A DNA stretch of 48,509 nt from Cyclobacteriaceae bacterium (GCA_019638285.1 JAHBUB010000029.1:1-48509), one strand, 5' to 3'. Numbered from the stretch's first letter, positions 27,941 through 37,900 are shown. Translations and numbers: made by a program. The notes: a model not told the origin generated them from the letters alone.

Positions 27941-27970
27941 TTGTTCTCTGGCGGGATCGGGTTATTTTTG
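27941..27970 (+). promoter_or_regulatory. guaA promoter, full consensus, next to the ATG
   Basis: TTG 27941-27943, 19-bp spacer, TATTTTTG 27963-27970. It has the same boxes and spacing as the tRNA-Arg promoter. The guaA ATG is at 27975, four bases after the box, so transcription should begin at or inside the start codon region. Confidence 0.65.
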
Positions 27971-27974
27971 CACC

Positions 27975-29501
27975 ATGCCGGAACAGATTCTTATCCTTGA
28001 TTTTGGTTCTCAGTACACCCAATTGATCGCCCGAAGGGTACGAGAGCTCAATGTTTACTGTGAAATCCACCCATTTAACCGCATTCCTGCCATTACAGGC
28101 GATATAAAGGGAGTAATCTTGTCTGGCAGTCCTTGTTCTGTCAGGGACAAGGGCGCGCCAGATATTGATCTTTCTCTATTTGGATCCGTACCCATATTGG
28201 GTGTTTGCTATGGGGCTCAATTGATGGCGCATAAAAGTGGTGGTGAGGTAAAACCATCCCAAACACGAGAGTATGGCCGGGCAAAACTTACTACAGTAGA
28301 TCATCACAATGAATTATTGAAAGACGTACCGCAAGACTCGCAAGTATGGATGTCACATGCCGATACCATTGTGTCACTTCCTGAGGAGTACCAGATCATT
28401 GCAAGCACTCCCTCCGTAAAAGTGACCGCTTTTGCCCACAAAACAAAAAAACATTATGCCATTCAATTTCATCCTGAAGTAACCCACTCTACCGAAGGAA
28501 AAAACCTGCTTCGTAATTTCGTGGTGCACATATGCGGATGTGAGCAAGGTTGGACCCCTAACCAATTTGTAGAATCCACCATAGCAGTTCTAAAAAAGAA
28601 ACTGGGCAATGATAAAGTGGTGATGGCCCTTTCTGGTGGGGTGGACTCCACCGTAGCTGCGTCATTAATACACCATGCGATAGGAAAGAATTTATACTGC
28701 ATTTTTGTGGATAATGGATTACTTCGTAAGAACGAGTTTCAACAAGTGCTTGACTCCTATGAGGGGATGGGACTAAATATCAAGGGCATTGACGCAAAAG
28801 ATAAGTTTTATGTGGCCTTAAAAGGACTTACAGATCCAGAGCAAAAACGGAAGGCCATTGGCAAAACATTTATAGAAGTATTTGATAAGGAGGCACATCG
28901 TATTTCTGATGTGAAGTGGTTAGGGCAGGGTACTATCTATCCGGATGTGATTGAATCAGTTTCTGTAAATGGCCCTTCGGTGACCATTAAATCCCATCAC
29001 AATGTAGGTGGACTGCCTGCAAAAATGAATTTGAAGGTTGTGGAGCCATTGAATACTTTATTTAAAGATGAGGTAAGGTTGGTGGGTAAATCCATGGAAC
29101 TAGATCCAACGATACTTGGACGACATCCATTCCCCGGACCGGGTTTGGGGATTCGAATTTTAGGCGACATTACGATCGAAAAGGTACGAATATTGCAGGA
29201 GGTGGATCATATCTTTATTAATGGTTTGCGAGAGAAGAATTTATATGATGAGGTGTGGCAAGCAGGAGCAATGTTGCTGCCTGTTCAATCGGTGGGGGTG
29301 ATGGGTGATGAGAGAACTTACGAAAGCGTGGTTGCCCTGAGGGCCGTGATCAGCGTGGACGGAATGACGGCAGATTGGTCGCATTTACCTTATGAATTTT
29401 TAAGCGAAGTGTCATCTGCTATTATTAACAATGTAAAAGGAGTGAACAGGGTGGTTTATGATATTAGTTCCAAGCCACCCGCAACCATAGAGTGGGAGTA
29501 A
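27975..29501 (+). CDS. guaA: GMP synthase (glutamine-hydrolysing)
   Basis: Converts XMP to GMP using glutamine and ATP, the last step of guanine nucleotide synthesis. 508 residues. The class I amidotransferase domain (1-190) carries nucleophile C78 in GVCYGAQ and the His-Glu of QFHPEVTHS. The ATP-pyrophosphatase domain has the P-loop [12 protein letters not shown] (near 220). The dimerisation domain holds [15 protein letters not shown] and the C-terminal PPATIEWE, which is the family's standard end. Likely first gene of a run with the TPR/periplasmic-binding protein 16 bp downstream. Confidence 0.98.
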   Translation: MPEQILILDFGSQYTQLIARRVRELNVYCEIHPFNRIPAITGDIKGVILSGSPCSVRDKGAPDIDLSLFGSVPILGVCYGAQLMAHKSGGEVKPSQTREYGRAKLTTVDHHNELLKDVPQDSQVWMSHADTIVSLPEEYQIIASTPSVKVTAFAHKTKKHYAIQFHPEVTHSTEGKNLLRNFVVHICGCEQGWTPNQFVESTIAVLKKKLGNDKVVMALSGGVDSTVAASLIHHAIGKNLYCIFVDNGLLRKNEFQQVLDSYEGMGLNIKGIDAKDKFYVALKGLTDPEQKRKAIGKTFIEVFDKEAHRISDVKWLGQGTIYPDVIESVSVNGPSVTIKSHHNVGGLPAKMNLKVVEPLNTLFKDEVRLVGKSMELDPTILGRHPFPGPGLGIRILGDITIEKVRILQEVDHIFINGLREKNLYDEVWQAGAMLLPVQSVGVMGDERTYESVVALRAVISVDGMTADWSHLPYEFLSEVSSAIINNVKGVNRVVYDISSKPPATIEWE

Positions 29502-29517
29502 CTATTTGTAAATACTC

Positions 29518-31263
29518 ATGAGTACAAATAAAAAAAGTGCGTTAATTATTCTGCTGATTGCTTTGGTGGTTTCATCTACCCTCCAGGCACAAGACTATAA
29601 ACGGCAGTATAAATCCGCGCGCGAGTTTTTTAATGAGAAACAATACGGACTTGCATTGGAGGCTTTTAAACCTCTTGTTGTCTACGATAAGGACAATGCT
29701 TATCTAGAGTATTCCTCTTTCTTTTATGCACTGTCCGCTTACCACCAGAAATTCACTTCGGTCGCAAAAGACATGCTGCTGCAGATCAAGCAACTCTATC
29801 CAACCTGGAGCCAGATGCCGGAAGTGAATTATTGGATGGCCAAAATATATTTTGATCAGCATCAGTATTTTCAGGCCATGCAGATGTTGGGGGCTTACCC
29901 AACCCTTAATCATCAAAAGAGTGTGTCGGAAATGAAAGCACACTACCTCAAGGAAATTGATGATGTAGAGGTATTGAGAATGATGTTAGAGGAACACGCG
30001 CAGGACACGGTGGTTGCAAAGACTTTGGTAAGGGCGATATCAAAACAACCGTTTCTTGATCAGGATGCCCAACTTATTAATTCATTGATTGCCAAATTTG
30101 GATTCAACCGAGAGGAATTTGAATCCACCCTTAAACCAGTCAATGTCTTTAAAGAAGAGTATGTAGTATCTCTACTTTTTCCTTTTTTGGCAAAATCTTT
30201 AGAGCCCACTACATCTACCAAAGTAAATCAAAGCATTCTTGATTTGTACTTAGGAATTAAAATGGCAGCAGACTCACTCAAAAAGCAGGGAATAAATATC
30301 GATTTGCGGTTGTACGATACTGAACGAAGTATTGAAGCAACCAATTCATTGTTGGAAAAGGAAGAACTTAAAAGCACAGACCTGTTAGTGGGTCCCTTGT
30401 TCCAAAATCAAGCAGCACCAGTTCGGGACTTCTCCATTAATAATAAGATTAATATGATAAGTCCTGTTTCCAGCAACACAGAGTTTTTTGGCTCCAACCC
30501 TTTTGGGCTACTTTTACAGCCAAGCAGTGAGACCATAGGAGAGCGATCTGCTGAATGGATTGCTGCCAACATCCCAAATAAAAATTGCATGGTCTTTTAT
30601 GGGGAAACTCCCAAAGATACTGTGACGGCAAACAGTTTTTTAAAGAGAGCAAAGGAACTTGGATTGAACATTGTGTGGACTGAAAAAATATCCCGTGAAA
30701 ACAGTGTGACGATTTATAATAGATTGGCAACACCGGTTGAGTACGATGAGTTTAAGAATCCTATTGAGTTTGAATTGAAGATAGATAGTATCGGTAGCGT
30801 ATTTATGGCTTCAGATGATCCCATCCTTTATACCAAAGTGATCAGTGGAGTTGAGACCAGGGGTGATTCCGTAATCATAGTTGGAAATGAGTCCTGGTTG
30901 AATAACGCTGCGGCAAATTTTGCTACCTACGAACGCATGCATATTACTATGTCGGCTCCAACCTTTACGAGGGTCTCTGATCCGAATTATACAACGTTTA
31001 GAAAAAATTTCATTCGCAAACATGGTGTAGTGCCTACAGAGAATTCAAAAATTGGTTACGAGTTCATGTGGTTCGTTGGTCATTGCCTAAAGGAATACGG
31101 AGTGTATTTCCAGGAAGGGTTGAGAGAGAGGACCTTTGTTCCAGGGTACCTATTCAGAGGTTATGATTTCAGCGCAGGCCAGTCAAACCTGTTTGTGCCC
31201 TTTATCCATTTTAAAGGAGGCGAGGTTGAGTTTATAGGAAACCTTCCAATGAGTAATAAATAG
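29518..31263 (+). CDS. TPR plus type I periplasmic-binding-fold protein, LpoA-like architecture
   Basis: 581 residues with signal peptide ending LQAQ (about 25). Residues about 30-190 form helical, TPR-like repeats (AREFFNEKQYGLALEAFKPL). Residues about 235-575 are a type I periplasmic-binding fold, with LLVGPLFQNQAAPVRDFSIN and NKCMVFYGETPKDT-like strands (the text reads NKNCMVFYGE). No ABC permease or ATPase is nearby. The same two-domain order occurs in E. coli LpoA, which activates the peptidoglycan synthase PBP1A. There is no lipobox here. A cell-wall role is inference; a solute sensor is the alternative. Confidence 0.7.
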   Translation: MSTNKKSALIILLIALVVSSTLQAQDYKRQYKSAREFFNEKQYGLALEAFKPLVVYDKDNAYLEYSSFFYALSAYHQKFTSVAKDMLLQIKQLYPTWSQMPEVNYWMAKIYFDQHQYFQAMQMLGAYPTLNHQKSVSEMKAHYLKEIDDVEVLRMMLEEHAQDTVVAKTLVRAISKQPFLDQDAQLINSLIAKFGFNREEFESTLKPVNVFKEEYVVSLLFPFLAKSLEPTTSTKVNQSILDLYLGIKMAADSLKKQGINIDLRLYDTERSIEATNSLLEKEELKSTDLLVGPLFQNQAAPVRDFSINNKINMISPVSSNTEFFGSNPFGLLLQPSSETIGERSAEWIAANIPNKNCMVFYGETPKDTVTANSFLKRAKELGLNIVWTEKISRENSVTIYNRLATPVEYDEFKNPIEFELKIDSIGSVFMASDDPILYTKVISGVETRGDSVIIVGNESWLNNAAANFATYERMHITMSAPTFTRVSDPNYTTFRKNFIRKHGVVPTENSKIGYEFMWFVGHCLKEYGVYFQEGLRERTFVPGYLFRGYDFSAGQSNLFVPFIHFKGGEVEFIGNLPMSNK

Positions 31264-31406
31264 ACCGATTGAGTGATTATATTACACTAAAGTAGGGTTA
31301 AGCCTTCTTTTCATTAATTTTCAGATTACTAAGTATAAGACCGGAATCCTTTATTTATAGAGGGGAATATATGTTTTTGTTACCTTTATGGTTTGACTAG
31401 AATGTC

Positions 31407-32444
31407 ATGAGACTAAAAATACTACTTGGATTACTTCTGTTAACAGCCTCATTAGTAACTTTTGCTCAAGGAGAACGAAAGGATATGGGGGCGGTAACTT
31501 ACGAAGAGATATATGATGAGCCTTATGGGATCAATAAGCTTTTCATTGGTTTTCAGCCCTTGTACGGAGAGGCTTTCGCTACTAACGTAAACGCAGGATT
31601 TGGTGTAGAAGCCACTTTTTACTATCAGGATAAGATGGATTTCAGTGCCCATTTCAGAAAGCCCTATAGCACCAGCTTTTTTGATCTCAATAAAGACTTA
31701 GCTTCTAAGAATGCGACAACAAACACCAAACCACAAAGCTTCAGTTATCTGGAATTTGGAGGGACTTATCATTTTAAAGATGTAGAGGAAACATCCAAAA
31801 CTAAAATGGTATTGTATAGGAATAGCTACAAAGGAAATAAATGGGCAGGTCGTGTACCCTTGACTGCTGAGGTGCCAGCGAAGGTAAGGAAGATTTATGG
31901 AGCCAGGTTAGGTGGAATCATCTGGAATGCGACTGCAGATTTAAACAGGGTAATGGAAAAGCAAGATTTAGCTTACAATGATTTGGTAAGCAGTGAAGGG
32001 AATGGTTTGCCAGCGACTTACGTAGATAATTTTGGAAGAACTCAGGATGTACGTGTTTTCAGTAATCTGTCAACCGCAGGTTTGTACGTAGGAAGTTCCA
32101 TTTCGTGGTTTCGCAATATAGCAGTGAGTTTTAATAATTATGAGGATGCAGTAGATGATGGTATGTTGACACTTTATTTCGACATTCTTTATTCACCAGC
32201 TCTCAGCATGGATCCTGTTAAATACCTTGGAACCGAATATTCTATAGATGCTATTAAAACCAACTCCATAGGTTTTCGCCTTGGCATTGATGGAAAGTTT
32301 AACCGTACATTAAGTTGGTCGTATGGTGGTGAGCTTGGCTATCGTCCCAGTGTTAAAGGAGAAGGTTTCTTTGCCATGTTCAAAATCAGTTTCCCCGTAT
32401 TCGGTACCAACCTTGATTATAAAGTGGAGTCATTCGGCCAATAA
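31407..32444 (+). CDS. Outer-membrane protein, unknown function
   Basis: 345 residues. Signal peptide ends VTFAQ (about 21). The mature chain is rich in aromatic, Gly and Asn residues, in barrel-like strands (LFIGFQPLYGEAFATN, GLYVGSSISWFRNIAVSF), and ends with a strand-like segment (FPVFGTNLDYKVESFGQ). No domain recognised. It lies 144 bp after the LpoA-like gene and 9 bp before hutI. That close spacing suggests hutI shares its transcript. Confidence 0.6.
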   Translation: MRLKILLGLLLLTASLVTFAQGERKDMGAVTYEEIYDEPYGINKLFIGFQPLYGEAFATNVNAGFGVEATFYYQDKMDFSAHFRKPYSTSFFDLNKDLASKNATTNTKPQSFSYLEFGGTYHFKDVEETSKTKMVLYRNSYKGNKWAGRVPLTAEVPAKVRKIYGARLGGIIWNATADLNRVMEKQDLAYNDLVSSEGNGLPATYVDNFGRTQDVRVFSNLSTAGLYVGSSISWFRNIAVSFNNYEDAVDDGMLTLYFDILYSPALSMDPVKYLGTEYSIDAIKTNSIGFRLGIDGKFNRTLSWSYGGELGYRPSVKGEGFFAMFKISFPVFGTNLDYKVESFGQ

Positions 32445-32453
32445 AAACTTCTG

Positions 32454-33692
32454 ATGGCTTGGGACATTCTCATAACAAATATTAAAGGTCTTGCTCAGGT
32501 TCGTGATAGCACCCTTACAGTATTGTCAGGATCAGCTATGGCTGATTTACCTGTAATAGAAGAAGCATTTCTTGCGATTTCCGATGGTAAGATTGCTGAC
32601 TATGGGGAAATGCAATCATTACCAAATGTTACAGCCGATCGGGTTATTGATGCCAAGGGTAGATTTGTATTTCCATCATTTGTTGATTCCCACACACATC
32701 TGATTTTTGCTGCCAGCAGAGAGGAAGAGTTTGTAATGAAGATAAAAGGAGCCAGTTATGCAGAGATAGCAGCTAGCGGAGGAGGTATTTTAAATTCGGC
32801 ACAGAAACTTCAACACATGTCCGAGGACGAGCTTTTTGAACGATCGCTAGCCAGGGCACAAGAAATAATAAAATCCGGAACAGGTGCAGTGGAAATAAAG
32901 AGTGGGTATGGATTAACCGTGGCGGATGAGTTGAAAATGTTGAGAATAGCCCGAAGAATTGGTGAAGAAACACCGTTAAAAGTAAAAACAACTTTCTTGG
33001 GTGCGCATGCGGTTCCAAAATCACATACGAAATCTGAGTATATTCAGCTTGTAGTTAAAGAAATGATCCCTGCGGTTGCAGAAGAGAAACTGGCGGATTA
33101 TATCGATGTGTTTTGTGAAGAGGGGTTTTTTAATACGGATGAGACTGAGCTGATTTGTGAGGAAGGTAAAAAGTATGGAATGAAACCTCGTCTTCATGCC
33201 AATCAATTGCATCGATCGGGTGGAGTTCAGGTAGGGGTAAAAGTAAATGCGATTAGTGTGGATCATCTTGAGAATATAGGCAAAGAAGAAATAGAGGCCT
33301 TAAAAAGAGGCAATACTATCCCTACCGCTTTGCCAGGGGCAGCCTTCTTTTTAAATCTTCCCTTTCCTCCGGCCAGGGACATTATTAATGCTGGCCTTCC
33401 CCTCGCAATTGCATCAGACTATAACCCAGGTAGCTCTCCTTCAGGCAACATGTCATTGATGGTGGCACTGGCCTGTATAAAAATGAGAATGACACCGGAG
33501 GAGGCGTTTAATGCTGCCACTATCAATACAGCCGCAGCAATGGAGATACTGGAAACCCATGGCAGCATTACCAGAGGTAAGACTGCTAATGTGTGCATTA
33601 CAATGCCTATTCCCACCCTGGCTTATCTTCCCTATAGTTTCGGTAGTCAGCTTGTAGGTCAAGTGATTATCAATGGAAGATTAATTAACTAA
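32454..33692 (+). CDS. hutI: Imidazolonepropionase
   Basis: Third enzyme of histidine degradation: hydrolyses 4-imidazolone-5-propionate to N-formimino-glutamate. 412 residues, amidohydrolase TIM barrel. Metal ligands are H80 and H82 (DSHTHLIFA), the His of HANQLH (about 248), and the Asp of ASDYNPGS (about 321). The SREEEF segment after HTH and the GAVEIKSGYGLT motif are typical of HutI. hutH, hutU and hutG are not in the window, so the pathway is dispersed. It overlaps the opposing OsmC gene by 4 bp. Confidence 0.96.
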   Translation: MAWDILITNIKGLAQVRDSTLTVLSGSAMADLPVIEEAFLAISDGKIADYGEMQSLPNVTADRVIDAKGRFVFPSFVDSHTHLIFAASREEEFVMKIKGASYAEIAASGGGILNSAQKLQHMSEDELFERSLARAQEIIKSGTGAVEIKSGYGLTVADELKMLRIARRIGEETPLKVKTTFLGAHAVPKSHTKSEYIQLVVKEMIPAVAEEKLADYIDVFCEEGFFNTDETELICEEGKKYGMKPRLHANQLHRSGGVQVGVKVNAISVDHLENIGKEEIEALKRGNTIPTALPGAAFFLNLPFPPARDIINAGLPLAIASDYNPGSSPSGNMSLMVALACIKMRMTPEEAFNAATINTAAAMEILETHGSITRGKTANVCITMPIPTLAYLPYSFGSQLVGQVIINGRLIN

Positions 33693-34093
33693 GAACGAAT
33701 TACTTCTACAGAAAAGGTGACCTTTGCTTTAAGGCTGTCAGCTACTGAACAGTATTTTTCCAACGACAGTTTTGCTACTTTGTATAACTCATCTTCTGTT
33801 ATATCCGGTGAAGTGATTTTATAATGACAATGCACTTTTGTGAATGATTTTGGGTTCTCACCCCTTCTTGCACCCTCCGTTTCGGTGATAAATTCAATAA
33901 TTGTTTTTTTTCTTTTTTTAAGCATGATGGTAATATCCACGGCACCACAAGCGCCTACGGCTGACAGTAGCAATTCTACTGGAGATTGATTTTTTTTTAA
34001 ATCAGCCTTTCTCATATCAATTCGTACTTCTTGCCCCAGTTCGTTGTGCGCCACATACACCTCATCTTCAATCATTCGTGTTATAACTTTCAT
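33689..34093 (-). CDS. OsmC/YhfA-family protein
   Basis: 134 residues, the OsmC fold. Two cysteines sit at the expected places: GACGAVDI (C49) and KYCSVADS (about C113). That pair reduces organic hydroperoxides in OsmC/Ohr relatives. The short, SPVELLLSAVGACG-type N-half is nearest to the YhfA branch, whose substrate is unclear. Single-gene unit, divergent from apt (44 bp apart), convergent with hutI. Confidence 0.88.
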   Translation of the reverse strand: MKVITRMIEDEVYVAHNELGQEVRIDMRKADLKKNQSPVELLLSAVGACGAVDITIMLKKRKKTIIEFITETEGARRGENPKSFTKVHCHYKITSPDITEDELYKVAKLSLEKYCSVADSLKAKVTFSVEVIRS

Positions 34094-34137
34094 AATGCTA
34101 TTGTTTTATTCCGCATGAAATTAATTATTATTGCTAT

Positions 34138-34671
34138 GTGCAGCTAACCGATAGCCTCAAATCTTTAATACGTGATGTTCCGGACTTTCCTAAACCCGGG
34201 ATCGTGTTTAAGGACATTACCCCACTATTGAATGACCCCCAGATTGCCAGAGAAGTAGTGGAAGCATTGGCTGCTCCCTACTACGGAAAGGAAGTTGATG
34301 CCATTGCCGCTATAGAAGCCAGAGGATTTTTGTTTGGGTTTCTATTGGCGCAAGAATTGAAGGTTCCATTTATACCAATCCGGAAGGAGGGAAAGCTTCC
34401 TTATAAAAAGGTGACTGAGAAGTATGCATTGGAGTACGGCACTGCTATCATCGAAATGCATGAGGATGCTGTAAAAAAGGATTGGCAGGTGTTAATACAT
34501 GATGATTTGCTAGCTACAGGAGGCACTGCCAATGCGGCAGCCCAGTTGATTCAAAGATTGGGTGGAAAGGTACTTGGGTTTTCATTTATCGTCAATCTTG
34601 AATTTTTGAAAGGAAGACGAATGCTGGAAAGAAAATATAATTGTACCACTGGCTACTTAATTGAGTACTGA
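34138..34671 (+). CDS. apt: Adenine phosphoribosyltransferase
   Basis: Salvages adenine with PRPP to AMP. 177 residues, the normal size. The GTG start at 34138 is required, since an ATG at 34136 reads straight into a stop. Signature segments are DFPKPGIVFKDITPLL (16-31), IEARGFLFG (59-67) and the PRPP loop VLIHDDLLATGGT (118-130). It sits 38 bp before the Lon-domain gene on the same strand. Confidence 0.96.
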   Translation: MQLTDSLKSLIRDVPDFPKPGIVFKDITPLLNDPQIAREVVEALAAPYYGKEVDAIAAIEARGFLFGFLLAQELKVPFIPIRKEGKLPYKKVTEKYALEYGTAIIEMHEDAVKKDWQVLIHDDLLATGGTANAAAQLIQRLGGKVLGFSFIVNLEFLKGRRMLERKYNCTTGYLIEY

Positions 34672-34709
34672 AAATGTAACTTTTCTACTATTTTTGTGTT
34701 TAAGGAGTT

Positions 34710-35297
34710 GTGATAGACTTGACACGAATACCCATATTTCCTTTAGCTATTTTTCCACTTCCTGGAGAATTAGTGCCATTACATATTTTTGGACCACGCT
34801 ATCGTCAACTTTTAGATGATGCAGAGAAAGGAGATATTTCATTTGGGATTTTTTTTAATCATGTAGATAATACTCATAAACTAGGATCATTAGTAAAATT
34901 AGAGAGCGTGATCAAACGCTTTCCAGGTGGAGAATCTGATATTATTGTGAAGTGCATCGATATTTTTAGAATGGAATCACTCCATCGCACATTTAAAGAC
35001 AAACTCTATCCTGGAGGGGATATAGAACGCTATCAAGTTGATTTAAAAAAACCGGTTAAAGGCAAATTACAAAAGGAATTTGGATCTTATTTGAAATTGC
35101 TGCTCATTCCGAATGCCAAGCAGGTTACCTCTATTTTTCAAATAGCCAATGAGCTTAGCCTTGATAACCAGGATCGACTAAAATTTGTGGCGATAGATGG
35201 AGAAAAAAAGGAAGCATTTCTGTTATCCCGATTGCGGTATCAAATTCGCCTTGTACTTGAAGCGGAGAAGTCAAAGGATGTATTCCATCTCAATTGA
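34710..35297 (+). CDS. Stand-alone Lon substrate-binding (N-terminal) domain protein
   Basis: 195 residues that match only the N-terminal domain of Lon protease (RIPIFPLAIFPLPGELVPLHIFGPRY is its opening; I cite 6-18 as the key residues). No ATPase or protease domain follows. The listed start is GTG; a TTG at 34719 is 11 bases after an AAGGAG at 34702-34707 and may be the true start, since the GTG is too close to it. The family is common in bacteria, possibly as a substrate adaptor, but its function is unproven. TATTTTTG at 34689-34696 could be a promoter box. Confidence 0.85.
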   Translation: MIDLTRIPIFPLAIFPLPGELVPLHIFGPRYRQLLDDAEKGDISFGIFFNHVDNTHKLGSLVKLESVIKRFPGGESDIIVKCIDIFRMESLHRTFKDKLYPGGDIERYQVDLKKPVKGKLQKEFGSYLKLLLIPNAKQVTSIFQIANELSLDNQDRLKFVAIDGEKKEAFLLSRLRYQIRLVLEAEKSKDVFHLN

Positions 35298-35319
35298 TTG
35301 TTCAAATAGGCTACTCAAT

Positions 35320-36285
35320 CTATTTTTTGATTTTCTCTTTGTCTTTAAAATATTTTCGAAATAAGAAATGATGCCGTAGGGCTTCCATATCTTCACTAAA
35401 TTTTCCTGTACCAATATTTAGATTTTTTAAAGTGACCCGTAAATCATTTGCCATTGTAGTGTCCTTCATCAATGCAGGAATGGCTCCTTCACCTTTCCCC
35501 AGCTCTGAGAGCATTTGATTTAGATTATCAATTGATGAATTGACTTTGATGGAGGCTGTTTCGAGTCCTTCTAATGTAGATATAATTTTCACTTGGGTGC
35601 TGGTGTCATTAATGATCCATCCGGCAAGTCCGTTTCCTTCGTTAACTTGCGTGGAAATTTGATTAAGTTGAGAAAGGATTTCATTGGTCTGAACAGTTGC
35701 CCTTTTGAGATTAGTGACAGTTATAAATACTTGTTGTCTCAGGCTTGTGTCGTTGAGTAGATAAGATACAGTGCCTTTTCCTTGTTTAATTTCTTGCACA
35801 ATTTCCAATAGATCGGAGGTGAGTAATGCCGCATTTTCATTGGTTGTGGTGAGCGTTTTTAAAATATCGTCTGTCTTTATTCTACTGTAAGTTTGCAGCA
35901 AGTCTCCATCATTTACAATCTTGGACGCTCCTTTGCCAGGGCTTATATTGACGAGCATATTGCCCATGAGTCCGTCAGTACCTATGGTGGCAATGGCATT
36001 TTGCTTAATGTGTGTTCTTACCTCTTCACGAATGCGCATAGTTACCTCAATGATAGAATCATTCTGGATTTCAACAGAGAGCACGGAACCTACATTGATT
36101 CCGGAGAGCCTTACATTGTTTCCGGCTTGTAGCCCATTCACATTTCCAAATTTTACTTTGAGATTGAAGGTGTTGCTGAAGATGTCTTTTTTCTGGCCGA
36201 TTAAATAAACTGTGATAACAAGTATGACCGCGCTGACGATTACAAAAACTCCAAGCTGTAGTGTTCTTTTTCTTGATGTTTCCAT
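35320..36285 (-). CDS. mlaD: MlaD-family lipid-transport substrate-binding protein (MCE domain)
   Basis: 321 residues. One TM helix near 10-28 anchors it in the inner membrane. The MCE domain (about 38-118) has the LKVKFGNVNGLQAGNNVRLSG opening and GLMGNMLVNISPG. A long amphipathic, helical tail (about 150-320) with repeated coiled segments replaces the short E. coli C-terminus and may bridge the periplasm. It is the last gene of mlaE-mlaF-mlaD, 8 bp after mlaF. mlaA, B and C are not in the window. Confidence 0.9.
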   Translation of the reverse strand: METSRKRTLQLGVFVIVSAVILVITVYLIGQKKDIFSNTFNLKVKFGNVNGLQAGNNVRLSGINVGSVLSVEIQNDSIIEVTMRIREEVRTHIKQNAIATIGTDGLMGNMLVNISPGKGASKIVNDGDLLQTYSRIKTDDILKTLTTTNENAALLTSDLLEIVQEIKQGKGTVSYLLNDTSLRQQVFITVTNLKRATVQTNEILSQLNQISTQVNEGNGLAGWIINDTSTQVKIISTLEGLETASIKVNSSIDNLNQMLSELGKGEGAIPALMKDTTMANDLRVTLKNLNIGTGKFSEDMEALRHHFLFRKYFKDKEKIKK

Positions 36286-36293
36286 GGTTTTAT

Positions 36294-37052
36294 TTATTTC
36301 TTAAAAAACTCTTGCACTACCGGATCACTTGATTGCTCAAGCACACCGTAACTTCCTTCTATATAATTTTTACCTTCTGATAAAATAACAATCCGATTGG
36401 TTGTAATTTTAGCGCAGGCCAGATCGTGTGTTATGATGAGTGCGGAAGTTTTATATTGTTCCTGCACTTTATTAATTAAATGACTTATTTCCCTTCCGGT
36501 GATTGGATCCAATCCGCCTGTGGGTTCATCATAAAGGATAATTTTTGGTCGGAGGATAAGCGTACGTGCTATGGCCACTCTTTTTTTCATACCACCAGAT
36601 AATTCAGCGGGCATTAAGTCTAATGTGTGTAAAAGCCCAACACTGTCCAGGGCTTCCTCTACTCGCACCAGCAGGGTTTTGGAGTCATCATTTTTTTCAT
36701 GATGTCTTCGCATGGGGAATTCGAGGTTTTCCCTTACAGACATAGAATCGTAGAGCGCTGATCCTTGAAACAAAAAACCAACATCCCTTCTAATAGAGTT
36801 CAATTTCTTTTGTGTCATGTCGGACATAGATTGGCCAAGTACTCTCATTTGTCCACTATCAATTTTAATCAACCCGATAATGCATTTAATTAGCACGGAT
36901 TTGCCCGATCCAGATTTACCCAGCAAGGCAACATTTTCCCCATCCATTAAGGTAAAATCGAACCCACGCAATACATGATTGTTGCCAAACGATTTATGCA
37001 AATCTTTTATTTCTATGACGGGCTTTTTAAAGTTATTTTCCTGAATCATCAT
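36294..37052 (-). CDS. mlaF: Phospholipid ABC transporter ATP-binding protein
   Basis: 252 residues. Walker A GKSGSGKSV (45-53), Q-loop near GFLFQGSAL, signature LSGGMKKRVAIARTL, Walker B IILYDEPTGGLDP, switch His in LIITHDL. The SGGMKKR signature is typical of MlaF. It drives lipid movement between the membranes with MlaE and MlaD. Its ATG overlaps the mlaE stop (ATGATGA), so the two are coupled; the next in-frame ATG (37049) is also possible. Confidence 0.95.
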   Translation of the reverse strand: MMIQENNFKKPVIEIKDLHKSFGNNHVLRGFDFTLMDGENVALLGKSGSGKSVLIKCIIGLIKIDSGQMRVLGQSMSDMTQKKLNSIRRDVGFLFQGSALYDSMSVRENLEFPMRRHHEKNDDSKTLLVRVEEALDSVGLLHTLDLMPAELSGGMKKRVAIARTLILRPKIILYDEPTGGLDPITGREISHLINKVQEQYKTSALIITHDLACAKITTNRIVILSEGKNYIEGSYGVLEQSSDPVVQEFFKK

Positions 37053-37813
37053 AGATCGTAAAAAATATCAGAAATAAGGACAGCAATGAAATCAAGAACA
37101 AAAACCAACATAGAGCTGATCACCACGGCTTCATTGGCGGTTCTGCCTACACCCTCTGTTCCCTTGCTGGAGTTAAACCCTTTATAGCAACTTACTATAG
37201 CAATAGCAAATCCAAAGAAAAATGACTTAACAATAGATGGAATTAAATCTCCGTAGTTGAGATATTCAAATACCTTACTAAAATAGAGTTGTAGAGTTAC
37301 ACCCCCTTTCAGGTACTCTACCATTGCAGATCCGATCAGAGATACAAGATCAGCGAATACCACCAATACAGGTAACATGATAGTGGCAGCGGTTACACGG
37401 GTAATCACCAGGTATTTGAATGGATTGGTGCCTGATACCTCCATGGCATCTATTTGTTCTGTTACTTTCATGGAGGCTAGTTCTGCACTAATACCTGATC
37501 CCACTTTGCCAGCACAAATAAGCGCAGTGATAACAGGCCCAATCTCCCGCACAATGGCAATACCTACCATAGAGGGCATCCAGGACTCAGCGCCAAACTC
37601 GACCAATGTAGGCCTGGTTTGTAAAGTTAGCACAATGCCCATAATGAATCCGGTGGAACCTACCAGACCAATGGATTTATTCCCAATAAGGAAGGATTGT
37701 TTCAGTAATTCCTGAAATTCATAAGGCGGAAATAAAACTTCACGGAAATACCGGGCAGAAAATTGAGTAATTTCACCAGTGGTAATAAAAAACTTTTTTA
37801 TCCTCCTTAACAT
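37049..37813 (-). CDS. mlaE: Phospholipid ABC transporter permease
   Basis: 254 residues, about five TM helices, of the MlaE family. Landmarks are GFIMGIVLTLQTRPTL, the EIGPVITALICAGKVGSGISAELASMKVTEQIDAMEVSG-type loop (typical of MlaE, key residues E-I-G-P and A-G-x-V-G-S), and NPFKYLVITRV. It forms the membrane channel of the Mla system. First gene of the leftward operon mlaE-mlaF-mlaD. Confidence 0.95.
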   Translation of the reverse strand: MLRRIKKFFITTGEITQFSARYFREVLFPPYEFQELLKQSFLIGNKSIGLVGSTGFIMGIVLTLQTRPTLVEFGAESWMPSMVGIAIVREIGPVITALICAGKVGSGISAELASMKVTEQIDAMEVSGTNPFKYLVITRVTAATIMLPVLVVFADLVSLIGSAMVEYLKGGVTLQLYFSKVFEYLNYGDLIPSIVKSFFFGFAIAIVSCYKGFNSSKGTEGVGRTANEAVVISSMLVFVLDFIAVLISDIFYDL

Positions 37814-37865
37814 AACTAGCTTCTAACTTGAAAGTTAGTTCTCAATGAGGAGGTAAATAATGACA

Positions 37866-37889
37866 GGAGTCATGTGAAACCATGACTCC
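37866..37889 (-). terminator. Perfect hairpin between icmF and mlaE
   Basis: GGAGTCATG-TGAAAC-CATGACTCC on the plus strand: nine perfect base pairs, six-base loop. It lies 11 bases after the icmF stop and reads into a T-rich stretch on the minus strand, as expected of an icmF terminator. Confidence 0.65.
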
Positions 37890-37900
37890 CGTAAGTTTTA

